Positions 1 through 8,552 of a stretch of 64,000 bases of DNA are shown one piece after another (the first letter of the stretch is position 1; every line of letters starts with the position of its first letter). This DNA comes from Actinomycetota bacterium (GTDB lineage: Bacteria; Actinomycetota; Nitriliruptoria; Nitriliruptorales; Nitriliruptoraceae): contig JAHWKY010000002.1 of assembly GCA_019347575.1 (NCBI GenBank), positions 62,001 through 126,000 of the forward strand, read 5' to 3'. Below the pieces are notes generated by a model. It made no database searches, was not told the origin of the DNA, and saw only the letters and a list, made by a program, of their open reading frames with translations. A program made the translations under genes and the position numbers.

Positions 1-450
1 GACGCGGCTCTCGCGTAAGACCTCGAGGGCCTCGTCTGCGTGAGCCTCCATGTCGCTCTCGCTCGACATCGCGTGCAGTAGCCGACGGTCGGTGTCGATG
101 ACGAAGGTCTGACGCTTGCTCCACAGGGGGCCGAGCCGCTTCGCACCGAACAGCTTGGCGACGGACCCGTCCTGATCCGCGATCAGTGGGTAGTCGAGGG
201 CGTGCTCGTCGCGGAAGCGCTGTTGCGTCGCGGGATCGTCGCGGCTGATGCCGAAGCGCTGCGCCCCGAGCTCCTCGAACTCCGTGGCCAGGTCGCGGAA
301 GTGGCAGGCCTCCGCGGTACAGCCCGGCGTGAACGCCTTGGGGTAGAAGAACAGCACCACCGGGCCGCCCGCGAGCAGCTCGGTCAGCGTCGTGGTCGTT
401 CCGTCGTCGAGCGTCGCCGTGAAGTCCGGGACGGTGTCGCCAGGTTCCAC
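1..450 (-). CDS. Peroxiredoxin (BCP/AhpC-TSA family), 3' end cut by the window edge
   Basis: This is a thiol peroxidase that reduces hydroperoxides, probably with thioredoxin. The frame is open from GTG at 450 to base 1 (150 codons) without a stop, so only a few C-terminal residues should be missing for a family of about 150-160 residues. The active site FTPGCTAEAC gives peroxidatic Cys44 and a resolving Cys49 five residues later, the spacing of atypical 2-Cys BCP enzymes. The start is supported by a GAGGGGAGAG purine tract just upstream. The next gene on the same strand begins upstream at 1605 and ends at 466, so the two may be cotranscribed. Family assignment is secure; the physiological substrate is unknown. 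Confidence 0.88.
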   Translation of the reverse strand, partial: MEPGDTVPDFTATLDDGTTTTLTELLAGGPVVLFFYPKAFTPGCTAEACHFRDLATEFEELGAQRFGISRDDPATQQRFRDEHALDYPLIADQDGSVAKLFGAKRLGPLWSKRQTFVIDTDRRLLHAMSSESDMEAHADEALEVLRESRV

Positions 451-465
451 GCTCTCTCCCCTCGT

Positions 466-1605
466 TCAGTGCACCGACCAGGGTACGCGCAGCAGCTCCG
501 CCCCGAGCTTGGTGAGCATCCGCCCGCTGACGCCGCCGGTGCCAAGGCCCATCGCCACGATGTCCTCGAGCACCCGTGGATCGCTTCGGCCCGCACGGAC
601 GCTCACGTCCACCGAGCGACGGTGCTGGAAGGCACGCGCGGCCAGGCCGACGTGCCTGAGGTGGCGTCGGAGCCGTCGCCGCAACGCCTCCGTGTAGGCA
701 CCGCCCGGATCCTCGCGAGATCGCATCGCGGCCGTCCCCGCCAGCGCCCCGCTCACCAGTGCGGTGTAGATGCCCTCGCCGGTCAGCGGGTTCACCAGTG
801 ACGCGGCGTCCCCAGCGAGCAGCACGCGGCCGTACGCGGGCTCGGGACGCTGGGTCGACAGCGGCAGGTGGTGGGCCCGCAACGTCGCGGGGTCCGGGAT
901 GGCGTGCGGGAACAGGCGGGCGATGGGTTCCGTGAGGTCCCGGCGCGCGCCGAGGGTGGTCGAGTCGAACACGCCGTACCCGACGTTCGCGTGATCTGTC
1001 CCGGTCGGGAAGCACCACGCGTACGCGGGCCAGCGATCGTCCACGAAGTCGAAGGCCAGCTCCTGCGGTACCTCCGGGGCGTGGGCGTAGCCCCGCATCG
1101 CTATCGCGACGCGTTCGCGACGCTGGGTAGGACCACCGATCTGGCGTCGCACGGTCGAGTTCGCCCCGTCCGCCCCGACGACGACCCGTGCCCGGTAGCG
1201 GCCGTTGAGGAGCACCACCGCACCGTCCGGTTCGACCGTGCGGATGTGCACGGTGCTCAGCTCCGCCCCGCGCTCCAGCGCGAGCGCGGCTAGTCGAGCA
1301 TCGAACACGGCTCGGGGCACGACGTAGCCAGGACGGGCGGTGGTGTGCAACACCGTGGTGCGGTCGGGCGACGTGATCCGGATGCGGTGCACCGGGGACG
1401 CATCGGCGAGCACGCTCGACGCACCGAGAGAGTCGAGGACGTCGGCCCCCTCGGGTCCGATGCCGTCGCCGCACACCTTGTCGCGGGGGAAGTCGGCCCG
1501 GTCGAACAGCACGATCCGCGCGGACGGGTCGGTGGCGGACGCGGCCAACGCGGCGGCCGCTCCGGCCGGCCCCGCGCCCACGATGGCGACGTCGATGTGC
1601 CTCAC
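466..1605 (-). CDS. Geranylgeranyl reductase family FAD-dependent oxidoreductase
   Basis: The 379-residue protein opens with a Rossmann FAD-binding motif (VAIVGAGPAGAAAALAA, about residues 7-23), followed by DKVCGDGIGPEG, typical of the geranylgeranyl-reductase group, and has the second FAD motif GRVLLAGDAASLVNPLTGEG in the C-terminal half. Family members reduce prenyl chains, for example of menaquinone (MenJ) or archaeal-type lipids, or related polycyclic substrates. Which applies here cannot be told from sequence, and no menaquinone genes are in the window. The gene lies 15 bp upstream of the peroxiredoxin on the same strand and 18 bp downstream of dacB, so all three could share a transcript. 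Length is normal and no defects are seen. Confidence 0.82.
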   Translation of the reverse strand: MRHIDVAIVGAGPAGAAAALAASATDPSARIVLFDRADFPRDKVCGDGIGPEGADVLDSLGASSVLADASPVHRIRITSPDRTTVLHTTARPGYVVPRAVFDARLAALALERGAELSTVHIRTVEPDGAVVLLNGRYRARVVVGADGANSTVRRQIGGPTQRRERVAIAMRGYAHAPEVPQELAFDFVDDRWPAYAWCFPTGTDHANVGYGVFDSTTLGARRDLTEPIARLFPHAIPDPATLRAHHLPLSTQRPEPAYGRVLLAGDAASLVNPLTGEGIYTALVSGALAGTAAMRSREDPGGAYTEALRRRLRRHLRHVGLAARAFQHRRSVDVSVRAGRSDPRVLEDIVAMGLGTGGVSGRMLTKLGAELLRVPWSVH

Positions 1606-1623
1606 GTGCGCAGGCTACGGCGG

Positions 1624-3144
1624 TCAGGCGGCGGCACAGACCCAGCTCAGGGGTGGCGCCGCATCCGGCGCGGCGTCCGGTACCAACTCGTGCACAGTGC
1701 GTTTGCACCCGTAGAGGTCCTCGGTGAGCAGCAGCACGACCTCGTCGAAGAACAGTCGTGCCTGGTTACGCCACGCCGCCCCGCCCGGCCCGTTGACCAG
1801 CACGGCCAGGTGGTACGTCCGCCCGTCGTGGCCGTGGGCCGTACCGACGAGCGAGACGACGTCCGCGAGCGTGCCCGTCTTGCCGGCGAAACGGCTCTGC
1901 GCAGGGGTCCCCTGGAGGCGCCCACGCAGCGTCCCGGTGTCACCGGTCACCGCCATGAGACTGCGCCACAACGTCCTGTGCTCCCCAGCACCCATCTGCC
2001 GGTCGAGGCTCGCCAGCATCCGCGCCGAGAGACGATCGCTACGCGACAGCCCCGATCCGTCCGCCAACACCGCACCCGTCCAGTCGACGTCGAGGTCCCC
2101 GAGGGCCAGTCTCGTCGCGAGGTCCCCGGCGGCCCACGACCCGGCTCCGACGAGACGCCGGCCGAGCTCGTGGAAGAGGTGGTCGGCGAGGTGGTTGTCG
2201 CTGCGCTGCACGGTGTGGGCCAGCAGCTCCGAGACCGGTTGGCTGTGCAGCTCGGCGATGACGGCCGGGGTGGGGCCGGCGTCTCCGACGCGGACACCTC
2301 CGGCGATGCTGACGCCCCGATCGCCCAACATCGCGGCGAGCCGTTCGACCGTCGCCAGGGCGGGATCCGGCGACAGCTGCACCTCGAGGTCGCCATCGGG
2401 TTCGACGACGACGTCGAGTGCCGCGTCGGAGGTCAGGCCCACCACGGGGCGCGCGTCGAAGTCGGCGAGGTAGCCGTCGGTCCAACCCTCGGCCAGTGGC
2501 GCCCCGCCGTAGGCGCGACCATCCGCGACCAGCGCGCCGGTGATCCTCACCACACCGGCCGCCACGATCGCGTCGGCGAGCTGCTCGAGCTGGGTGCACG
2601 GCCGGACGGGGTAGATCTCGGCGCAGAAGACACCGGTCGCGAGGGTGGGATCACCGCCACCCTGGATCACGAGATCGCCGGCGATGGCGCCACCCGTCGA
2701 CACCGGCACGGCGGCGCGCGCCGTGGTCGTGAAGCGGTGATCGGCGCCCAAGCCGCGCAGCGCCGCAGCCGCGGTCACCAGCTTCTGCGTCGACGCCGGC
2801 ATGACCGCGCTGGCACCGAGCCGGTCGACGACGGTCGTACCGGCCTCGTCGAGCACCACGAGCGAGATCTGTCCGGTGGGGACGAGTCCGGGGTCGTTGA
2901 TCGCCCCGTAGAGGCTCCGGCGGAGTGCGTCTCGGCCCTCGGGCTCCGCGGGCGCCTGCGCTGGGGTCGGGTCGGACGCCGGCTCGGGTGCGGTCGTGGG
3001 GGGTGGCTCGGTCGCGAGCGGGCCGGCCGCGGCCAGCGCGGGTTCGGCCTCGACCATCGTCGGCTCGCCCGTGACCACCGCGGCGGTCAGGGCGAGTGCG
3101 AGGACCAGTGTCGTCGCGATCACGAGGGGCAGGTGGGAGCGCAT
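1624..3144 (-). CDS. dacB: D-alanyl-D-alanine carboxypeptidase/endopeptidase (PBP4, peptidase S13)
   Basis: This is a penicillin-binding protein of the S13 (DacB) family that trims peptidoglycan stem peptides or cross-bridges outside the membrane. All three penicillin-binding motifs are present: STQK with nucleophile Ser118, SDN at 315-317 and KTG at 422-424. Residues 5-25 form a hydrophobic signal segment, followed by a Pro/Ala/Thr-rich linker to about residue 70. The 506-residue length is normal. The start ATG is preceded by intergenic sequence holding a 38-bp tandem repeat. The oxidoreductase gene follows after 18 bp on the same strand. Confidence 0.92.
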   Translation of the reverse strand: MRSHLPLVIATTLVLALALTAAVVTGEPTMVEAEPALAAAGPLATEPPPTTAPEPASDPTPAQAPAEPEGRDALRRSLYGAINDPGLVPTGQISLVVLDEAGTTVVDRLGASAVMPASTQKLVTAAAALRGLGADHRFTTTARAAVPVSTGGAIAGDLVIQGGGDPTLATGVFCAEIYPVRPCTQLEQLADAIVAAGVVRITGALVADGRAYGGAPLAEGWTDGYLADFDARPVVGLTSDAALDVVVEPDGDLEVQLSPDPALATVERLAAMLGDRGVSIAGGVRVGDAGPTPAVIAELHSQPVSELLAHTVQRSDNHLADHLFHELGRRLVGAGSWAAGDLATRLALGDLDVDWTGAVLADGSGLSRSDRLSARMLASLDRQMGAGEHRTLWRSLMAVTGDTGTLRGRLQGTPAQSRFAGKTGTLADVVSLVGTAHGHDGRTYHLAVLVNGPGGAAWRNQARLFFDEVVLLLTEDLYGCKRTVHELVPDAAPDAAPPLSWVCAAA

Positions 3145-3185
3145 GGGGCGGCGAGTGTAACGAGGGGCTCCCGACTCGCACCGGG

Positions 3186-3260
3186 GTCGGTCTCAAGTAG
3201 CCCGCAGGGCGGTAGACCAACAAGTCGGTCTCAAGTAGCCCGCAGGGCGGTAGACCAACA
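3186..3260. repeat. Tandem duplication of a 37-bp unit (period 38)
   Basis: Two identical 37-bp copies lie at 3186-3222 and 3224-3260, starting GTCGGTCTCAAGTAGCCCGC and ending GGTAGACCAACA, separated by one base. Each contains the small hairpin GCCC-GCA-GGGC. They fill the gap between the divergent dacB and PP2C genes, so they sit in both upstream regions. Perfect identity suggests a recent duplication. Function unknown. Confidence 0.9.
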
Positions 3261-3298
3261 GAGTCGGGGTAGGTTCCCGCGCGACCGAGGAGGCCACG

Positions 3299-3976
3299 CT
3301 GGACACCGGGGCGGCGAGCGACATCGGCAAGGTCCGCGAACGCCAGGAGGATGCGTTCCTGTGCGCCCCGGAACGCCACCTGCTCATCGTCGCGGATGGC
3401 CTCGGAGGTCACGCCGCTGGTGAGGTGGCGAGCCGGATGACGGTGGAGCGGCTCGATGAGCTGCTCAGCGCCGAGCGGCTCGCCGACAGCGACGACGTGG
3501 CGGTCATGATCGCGGAGTCGTTGCACGAGGCGCAGGGCGTCGTCCTGGCCGACGAACGCGCGAACCCCGCGCACCACGGGATGGGCACGACCGCGGTCGT
3601 CGTCCACGTCGCGACCGACCGACGGGTCGCCACCGTGGCCAACCTCGGGGACAGCCGCTGCTACGTGATGCGCCGCGACGAGCTGGCGCAGGTGACCGTG
3701 GACCACGTCTGGACCAGCCCGTCCGGTCGGTCACTGACGCAGGCGATCGGCTCGTCCGATGGCATCGAACCCGAGCTGTTCGAGGTCACGCTCGAGTCCG
3801 GAGATCGCCTCCTGCTGTGCACCGACGGACTCACCGACATGGTCGATGACCCGGGCATCGCAGAGGTCCTGGGGACGGCCGAGACCGCACAGGGGGCCGC
3901 TGACGGCCTCGTCGCCGCCGCGCTGGACCGGGGCGGGCAGGACAACATCACCGTCGTGGTGGCCTTCGTCGACTGA
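3299..3976 (+). CDS. PP2C-family serine/threonine protein phosphatase
   Basis: This is a soluble metal-dependent phosphatase of the Stp/PstP type. In-frame coding continues well upstream of the first internal GTG (3425): the PP2C motifs RERQEDAF and VADGLGGHAAGE lie at about residues 13-36 when translation begins at CTG 3299, followed by GMGTTAV, LGDSRCYVMR and GQDNITVVV. The frame is closed by TAG at 3251 and has no ATG, GTG or TTG before these motifs. CTG 3299 has GAGGAGG five bases upstream, so I take it as the start (225 aa). That start is inference. Without N-terminal lobe motifs the enzyme would be inactive, so the 3425 start is unlikely. It is convergent with the sigma-factor gene. Confidence 0.85.
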   Translation: MDTGAASDIGKVRERQEDAFLCAPERHLLIVADGLGGHAAGEVASRMTVERLDELLSAERLADSDDVAVMIAESLHEAQGVVLADERANPAHHGMGTTAVVVHVATDRRVATVANLGDSRCYVMRRDELAQVTVDHVWTSPSGRSLTQAIGSSDGIEPELFEVTLESGDRLLLCTDGLTDMVDDPGIAEVLGTAETAQGAADGLVAAALDRGGQDNITVVVAFVD

Positions 3977-3985
3977 TCCTGCCTA

Positions 3986-5128
3986 TCAGTTCCCTTGCTC
4001 GGCGGTCGAGTCGAGCAGCCCGCGCAGCTGGAAGCCCCGGGAGGGGTGACGGAGCTTGGTGAGGGTCTTCTTCTCGATCTGTCGGATGCGCTCGCGGGTG
4101 AGCCCGAACTGCGCCCCGATGTCCTCGAGCGTGTGCTCCTCGCCATCGATGAGGCCGTAGCGCAGCATCAGCACGGTCCGCTCCCGATCGGTGAGGGCGC
4201 CCAAGGCCCGCAGCACCTCCTTCTGCGTGAGCGCACCGGTGGCCGACTCCTCGGGGCTGATGGCGCCGTCATCGGCGACCAGCTCGCCCATGGTCGCGTC
4301 GCCGTCCTCACCGATGGGCTTGTCGAGCGACGCCACGTCCTGCGCGGCGAGCCGCACCTCGCGCAACCGCGCGACCGTGAGCCCGAGCTCGTCGGCGACC
4401 TCGCGCTCCGAGGCTTCGCGGCCGAGCTGCTGCAGGAGCGCGAACTCGGCGTAGCGGATCTTGCCCATCAGCTCGTGCACGTGGACCGGGAGGCGGACGG
4501 TCCGTCCGGTGTTCGCCAGTCCACGTTGGAGCGCCTGACGGATCCACCAGGTGGCGTACGTCGAGAACTTGTAGCCCTTGGTGTGGTCGAACTTCTCGAC
4601 GCCCCGGATCAGTCCGAGGTTCCCCTCCTGGATCAGGCTCAGCAGGTCGACGCCACGACCGCGGAACTTGCGCGCCACCGACACGACCAGGCGCAGGTTC
4701 GCCCGGATCATGTGGTCCTTGGCCCGCGTGCCACCGTCCATGATCCGCATCAACAGGGCACGACGGCTGGGCGCCAGGGCGACCTCGGAGTCGCTGAGGA
4801 TCTCACGCGCCGCCAGGCCTGCCTGGTAGCGCTTGGCGAGGTCGACCTCCTCCTCCGCGGTGAGCAGATCGGTCCGACCGATCTCGTTCAGGTACTGGCG
4901 AACGGAGTCCGACGAGGCCGATAGCGGCTGAGCCTCGGGGCGCTCACCATCCTCCGACAGGTCGTCGACGATCTGCATACCGGCGTCGCGCGCTTCCTGG
5001 GCGGCGTCATCGACCCACGAGGGGCCGTGGTTCAGCGGATCGAACAGCTCCTGGAGCTCCGAGAGCAGCACGTAGCCGCGGCTGGCACCACGCTGGAACA
5101 GCTCGCTGAGCGGCGCGACCTCTGCCAC
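3986..5128 (-). CDS. RNA polymerase sigma factor, sigma-70 group 1/2
   Basis: The 380-residue protein has all regions of a primary-type sigma factor: 1.2 (SVRQYLNEIGRTDLLTAEEE), region 2 with the core-binding and -10 recognition helices (GNLGLIRGVEKFDHTKGYKFSTYATWWIRQA, written here in part), region 3, and region 4 with the -35 helix-turn-helix (TLEDIGAQFGLTRERIRQIE). The N-terminus SELFQRGASRGYVLLSELQELF resembles region 1.1. The GTG start has GAGGAAG upstream. A second, clearly paralogous sigma factor lies at 7105-8256 with the same N-terminal layout. I cannot say which, if either, is the housekeeping factor. Confidence 0.93.
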   Translation of the reverse strand: MAEVAPLSELFQRGASRGYVLLSELQELFDPLNHGPSWVDDAAQEARDAGMQIVDDLSEDGERPEAQPLSASSDSVRQYLNEIGRTDLLTAEEEVDLAKRYQAGLAAREILSDSEVALAPSRRALLMRIMDGGTRAKDHMIRANLRLVVSVARKFRGRGVDLLSLIQEGNLGLIRGVEKFDHTKGYKFSTYATWWIRQALQRGLANTGRTVRLPVHVHELMGKIRYAEFALLQQLGREASEREVADELGLTVARLREVRLAAQDVASLDKPIGEDGDATMGELVADDGAISPEESATGALTQKEVLRALGALTDRERTVLMLRYGLIDGEEHTLEDIGAQFGLTRERIRQIEKKTLTKLRHPSRGFQLRGLLDSTAEQGN

Positions 5129-5372
5129 GTGCGGTCTTCCTCGTCAATGGCCCGTGGGCCGGCACCCGTGCTCCTGGGTTCGTCGGCGACGACGTGAGGG
5201 GCCTTGAGCGTGACGTGGCGTCCACGCGGCCCTGACCGCCGACCGGCCCCAGGGTGCGCGGATGGTATCCACCTAGAGCCCGCCCGACACGTGTCTCCAG
5301 TACGCCGTGGGAAGGGACGCGGGCTCCGCGTGTCGAAGGTCCCCCGCAGTCGTCTCCAGAGGGGTAGCGCTC

Positions 5373-7040
5373 GTGTCCATCACCCGTCGTGAACTGCTGA
5401 AGGCCGGAGCTCTAGGGGTCGGGGCGGGGCTCCTCGCCGCCGCGGCCCCCGGGCGCGTGTCCATCGCCCCATCCGCGCCTGCGCTGCACCTGGTCAGGGT
5501 CCCCGGGCCCGTGTCGGGGCGCCAGGCGGCGATGCTGGCGACGCTCGACGACACGCACCGCATCCTGGTGGGCGGCGGGCGGGAGTTCCTGCTGTGGCCA
5601 GGTGACGCCGACGCGCTCGACGCCGCCGGGATCGCCTACGACGCCCTCGACGCGGACGTGCTCCGCGACGCACGCCGCGACCCGGGTCGGTCCATCGCCC
5701 CGCAACCCGGCGAGCGCGACGAATACCGCATCGTCGACGACTACCGGACCGACCTCGTGGCGCTCGTCGAGCAGTTCGGCCCCGAGGGGCTGGCGCGGCT
5801 CATCGAGCTGCCGACCCCCTCGCTGGTCGGACGAACGCTGTGGGGCATCGAGATCGCCGAGGATGTCGACCGTCAGGACGGGCGTCCGGTGCTGTACATG
5901 GACGGGCTGCACCACGCGCGCGAGTGGCCCGCGGGCGAGATGCCGATCATGTGGGCACACGACCTCCTCGAGGGCCACGGCACCGACCCGGACATGACCC
6001 ACATCGTCCGCAACGCCCGCACGATCATCGTCCCGTGCGTGAACCCCGATGGCTTCGTGCGCTCGCGGATGTCGCCGGTCCAGGTGGACAGCTCCAACGA
6101 CGTCTTCAACGCGGGCCAGTTGGCCCTGGGCATCTCCGGGCAGGAGAGCTACTGGCGCAAGAACCTGCGCTCGTTCAGTGGCGTCAACGTCGACGGTGGC
6201 GCCACGGACCGCGACAACCCCGACGCCTACGGCATCGACCTGAACCGCAACTACCCCTTCCTGTGGGGCGACAACGCGGGTTCCTCGAACCTCCAGGTCG
6301 GGCAGACCTACCGCGGGACCGCCCCGTACTCCGAACCCGTCACCCACAACGTCCGCGATCTGTTCCTCGCGCACACCCCGATCGCCGCGATCACGCATCA
6401 CACCTACGGCGAGATCATGCTGATCCCGTGGGGCCGCAACCCCGCCGTGGTGCGCAGCCCCGACTGGGATCTGATGTTCGAGATCGGCGAGGAGATGCAG
6501 GCGAGCAACGGCTACGGGCCGCAGCAGGCGTTCAGCCTCTACGCCACGTCGGGCACCAGCCGCGACTGGGGGCACGCCGCCACCAGCACGATCATCTACA
6601 CCTTCGAGCACGGCACGGAGTTCCACGGGCCCTACGGCTCGACCATCCCGCAGATGTACAGCGACAACCGTGGGGCGTTCATCACCTGGTCCCACCGCGC
6701 CATCGACCCCGCCTCCCACCTGGTCATCACCGGTCGGATCGTGGACGGGGCGGGCAACCCCGTTCCCGACGCCGAGGTGGCCCTCACGAAGTCGTTCGAG
6801 ACCCCGACGGCTCAGGGCACCCTCGTGCCGGAGTCCGTCACGAAGGTCGTGCGTGCCGGCGCGGACGGACGGTTCGAGCTGCACGCGCCCCCCAGTACGC
6901 GGCCGCACCTGGCCGAAGCCGTATTCGGCGGCCCCAAGACCGAGCCGTGGCTCGTCGCGTTCGGACCCGCCGGCCTTCCAACCGTGCCGGTGGAGGCCGG
7001 GCGGGGGGAGGTCGTCGACCTCGACGATGTCACCATCTAG
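5373..7040 (+). CDS. Secreted M14 zinc carboxypeptidase with C-terminal carboxypeptidase-regulatory-like domain
   Basis: This is a metallocarboxypeptidase, probably exported by the Tat system: from GTG 5373 the protein begins MSITRRELLKAGALGVGAGL, with the twin arginine and a hydrophobic h-region. Zinc ligands are H181 and E184 (HHARE) and H343 (HHTYGE); substrate-binding residues lie in GIDLNRNYPF, and catalytic Glu412 in YTFEHG. Residues from about 450 form a beta-sandwich (TGRIVDGAGNPVPDAEVAL) like CarboxypepD_reg domains. An upstream GTG at 5307 would add 22 residues before the Tat motif and is less likely; GAGGGG lies upstream of 5373. The gene sits between two paralogous sigma factors on the opposite strand. 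Confidence 0.88.
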   Translation: MSITRRELLKAGALGVGAGLLAAAAPGRVSIAPSAPALHLVRVPGPVSGRQAAMLATLDDTHRILVGGGREFLLWPGDADALDAAGIAYDALDADVLRDARRDPGRSIAPQPGERDEYRIVDDYRTDLVALVEQFGPEGLARLIELPTPSLVGRTLWGIEIAEDVDRQDGRPVLYMDGLHHAREWPAGEMPIMWAHDLLEGHGTDPDMTHIVRNARTIIVPCVNPDGFVRSRMSPVQVDSSNDVFNAGQLALGISGQESYWRKNLRSFSGVNVDGGATDRDNPDAYGIDLNRNYPFLWGDNAGSSNLQVGQTYRGTAPYSEPVTHNVRDLFLAHTPIAAITHHTYGEIMLIPWGRNPAVVRSPDWDLMFEIGEEMQASNGYGPQQAFSLYATSGTSRDWGHAATSTIIYTFEHGTEFHGPYGSTIPQMYSDNRGAFITWSHRAIDPASHLVITGRIVDGAGNPVPDAEVALTKSFETPTAQGTLVPESVTKVVRAGADGRFELHAPPSTRPHLAEAVFGGPKTEPWLVAFGPAGLPTVPVEAGRGEVVDLDDVTI

Positions 7041-7057
7041 CGCGGGAGACCGCGAAA

Positions 7058-7084
7058 CGCCCCGCACCGAGAGGTGACGGGGCG
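7058..7084. terminator. Bidirectional terminator-like hairpin
   Basis: CGCCCCG (7058-7064) and CACC (7065-7068) pair with GGTG (7073-7076) and CGGGGCG (7078-7084) around a GAGA loop, with one bulged A. It lies between the converging carboxypeptidase and sigma-factor genes. There is no strong T tract. Confidence 0.7.
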
Positions 7085-7104
7085 CTCCGTTGGTGGCTCG
7101 ATCG

Positions 7105-8256
7105 TCAAGCCGCCTCGATGGCCTCGAGCAGGCCCGCGAGCGTGTCGCTCTGGGCCGGGTGACGCAGCTTGGCGAGAGCCGCGTTTTGCATCTGACGGAT
7201 CCGCTCGCGGGTGAGGCCGAAGTGGTCCCCGATCTCGTCGAGCGTGCGCGTCTCGCCATCGATCAGACCGAAGCGCATCATCAGGATGGTGCGTTCGCGT
7301 TCGGAGAGGCCGGCCAGGGCACGATCGATCTGAGCTCGGGCGTCGCCTGCTGCGGCGGACCACGACGGATCCACGGCGTTGTCGTCCGGCAGGAGGTCAC
7401 CCAGCGCAGCGTCACCATCCTCGCCGACGGGCTTGTCGAGCGAGACCGCGCGGGCCAGACCCTCGCGGACCTCTCGGAGCCGTTCGACGGTCAGGTCGAC
7501 GCGCTCAGCGAGCTGCGCCTCGGTCGGATCCTCGCCGAGCTCTCGACGCAGGTCCTGCTCCGCACGCCGGATCTTCCCGCCGAGTTCCCAGACGTGCACG
7601 GGCAGGCGCACGGTCCGGGCCTTGGTGGCGATCCCGCGCTGCATCGCCTGACGGATCCACCAGACGGCGTAGGTCGAGAACTTGTAGCCCTTGCGGAAGT
7701 CGAACTTCTCCACCGCCCTGATCAGGCCGAGGTTGCCCTCCTGGATCAGCTCGAGCAGATCGAGGTCACGGGAGCCGTACTTCTTCGCCTGCGACACCAC
7801 CAGCCGCAGGTTTGTCCGGACCATCTCGTCCTTGGCTCGCTGACCTTCCTTGACGATGCGCTCGAGGGTCGCGCGAGCGCCGGGGGTGAACGAGACACCG
7901 CTGCGGAGCATGTCCTTGGCGGCCTCGCCGGCCTGGTAGCGCTTGGAGAAGTCGGCTTCCTGCTCTGCGGTGAGCAGCTCGTGCTGGGCGGCCTCGTTCA
8001 GGTACTGGCGGATCGAGTCGCGCGACAGCCCCCGCGAGGGGACCTCGGGGACCTCGACGTCGCCGGTGACGTCGTCGACGACCACGAGACTCAGGTCCTC
8101 AGCGCGTTCGACCTGCTCGGAGACCCAGTCGTCGTGCTCGTCCAGCGGAGCGGCGAGATCCTCGAGCTCGGACATGAGGAGATAACCGCGCTCGGAAGCG
8201 CGGTCGAACAGCTCCGTCAGAGCGTTCCCGAGGGGTTCGGTCAGCGTGTCGGCCAA
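7105..8256 (-). CDS. RNA polymerase sigma factor, sigma-70 group 1/2 (paralogue of 3986-5128)
   Basis: This is a second primary-type sigma factor with regions 1.2 (SIRQYLNEAAQHELLTAEQE), 2 (KFDFRKGYKFSTYAVWWIRQ), 3 and 4 (TLDEIGDHFGLTRERIRQMQ). I choose TTG 8256 as start because it has AGAGAGGAT upstream and gives an N-terminus (LTELFDRASERGYLLMSEL) that aligns with that of its paralogue; an ATG at 8307 in the same frame would add 17 residues but lacks a ribosome site. The tail of region 4 reads IRQMQNAALAKLRHP where the paralogue has IRQIEKKTLTKLRHP. The two factors probably recognise overlapping promoters, which is inference. Confidence 0.9.
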   Translation of the reverse strand: MADTLTEPLGNALTELFDRASERGYLLMSELEDLAAPLDEHDDWVSEQVERAEDLSLVVVDDVTGDVEVPEVPSRGLSRDSIRQYLNEAAQHELLTAEQEADFSKRYQAGEAAKDMLRSGVSFTPGARATLERIVKEGQRAKDEMVRTNLRLVVSQAKKYGSRDLDLLELIQEGNLGLIRAVEKFDFRKGYKFSTYAVWWIRQAMQRGIATKARTVRLPVHVWELGGKIRRAEQDLRRELGEDPTEAQLAERVDLTVERLREVREGLARAVSLDKPVGEDGDAALGDLLPDDNAVDPSWSAAAGDARAQIDRALAGLSERERTILMMRFGLIDGETRTLDEIGDHFGLTRERIRQMQNAALAKLRHPAQSDTLAGLLEAIEAA

Positions 8257-8552
8257 GTCGGTTCGATCCTCTCTGGTGCCTCGCGGTCGTACCCAGGGGT
8301 CCAGCATCGGTGCTCAGCACCGCTACCGGTGGCGCAGCCCCCGCCGGGTCGGACGGGGTGGAAGGTGGGTTCCCGACCGTTGGGACGGGCACCCCCGGCT
8401 ACCGACAACCGTCGAACGGGAGACACGACAGGAACAACTCCCGTGGATGCCGGGCTGTTCCCCGTCGGCTCTAACGCACCGTGGTCAAGGAGGGTTCCAC
8501 CACCGTCCGCCAGGCGCGCGCCTCCCTCGCACGCCTCTCGCGGAGCGTCTCG

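Noticed and set aside
1345-3423. A 692-codon open frame on the plus strand antisense to dacB
   Set aside because: Its translation is Arg/Gly/His-rich without domains; dacB on the other strand has all penicillin-binding motifs. Very high GC leaves long spurious frames.
8309-8330. Palindrome GGTGCTCAGCACC followed by CGCTACCGG upstream of the second sigma factor, resembling part of the 56-bp dyad
   Set aside because: It shares only the inner motif and AGCACCGCTAC with copy C; the outer arms are absent, so I do not count it as a fourth copy.
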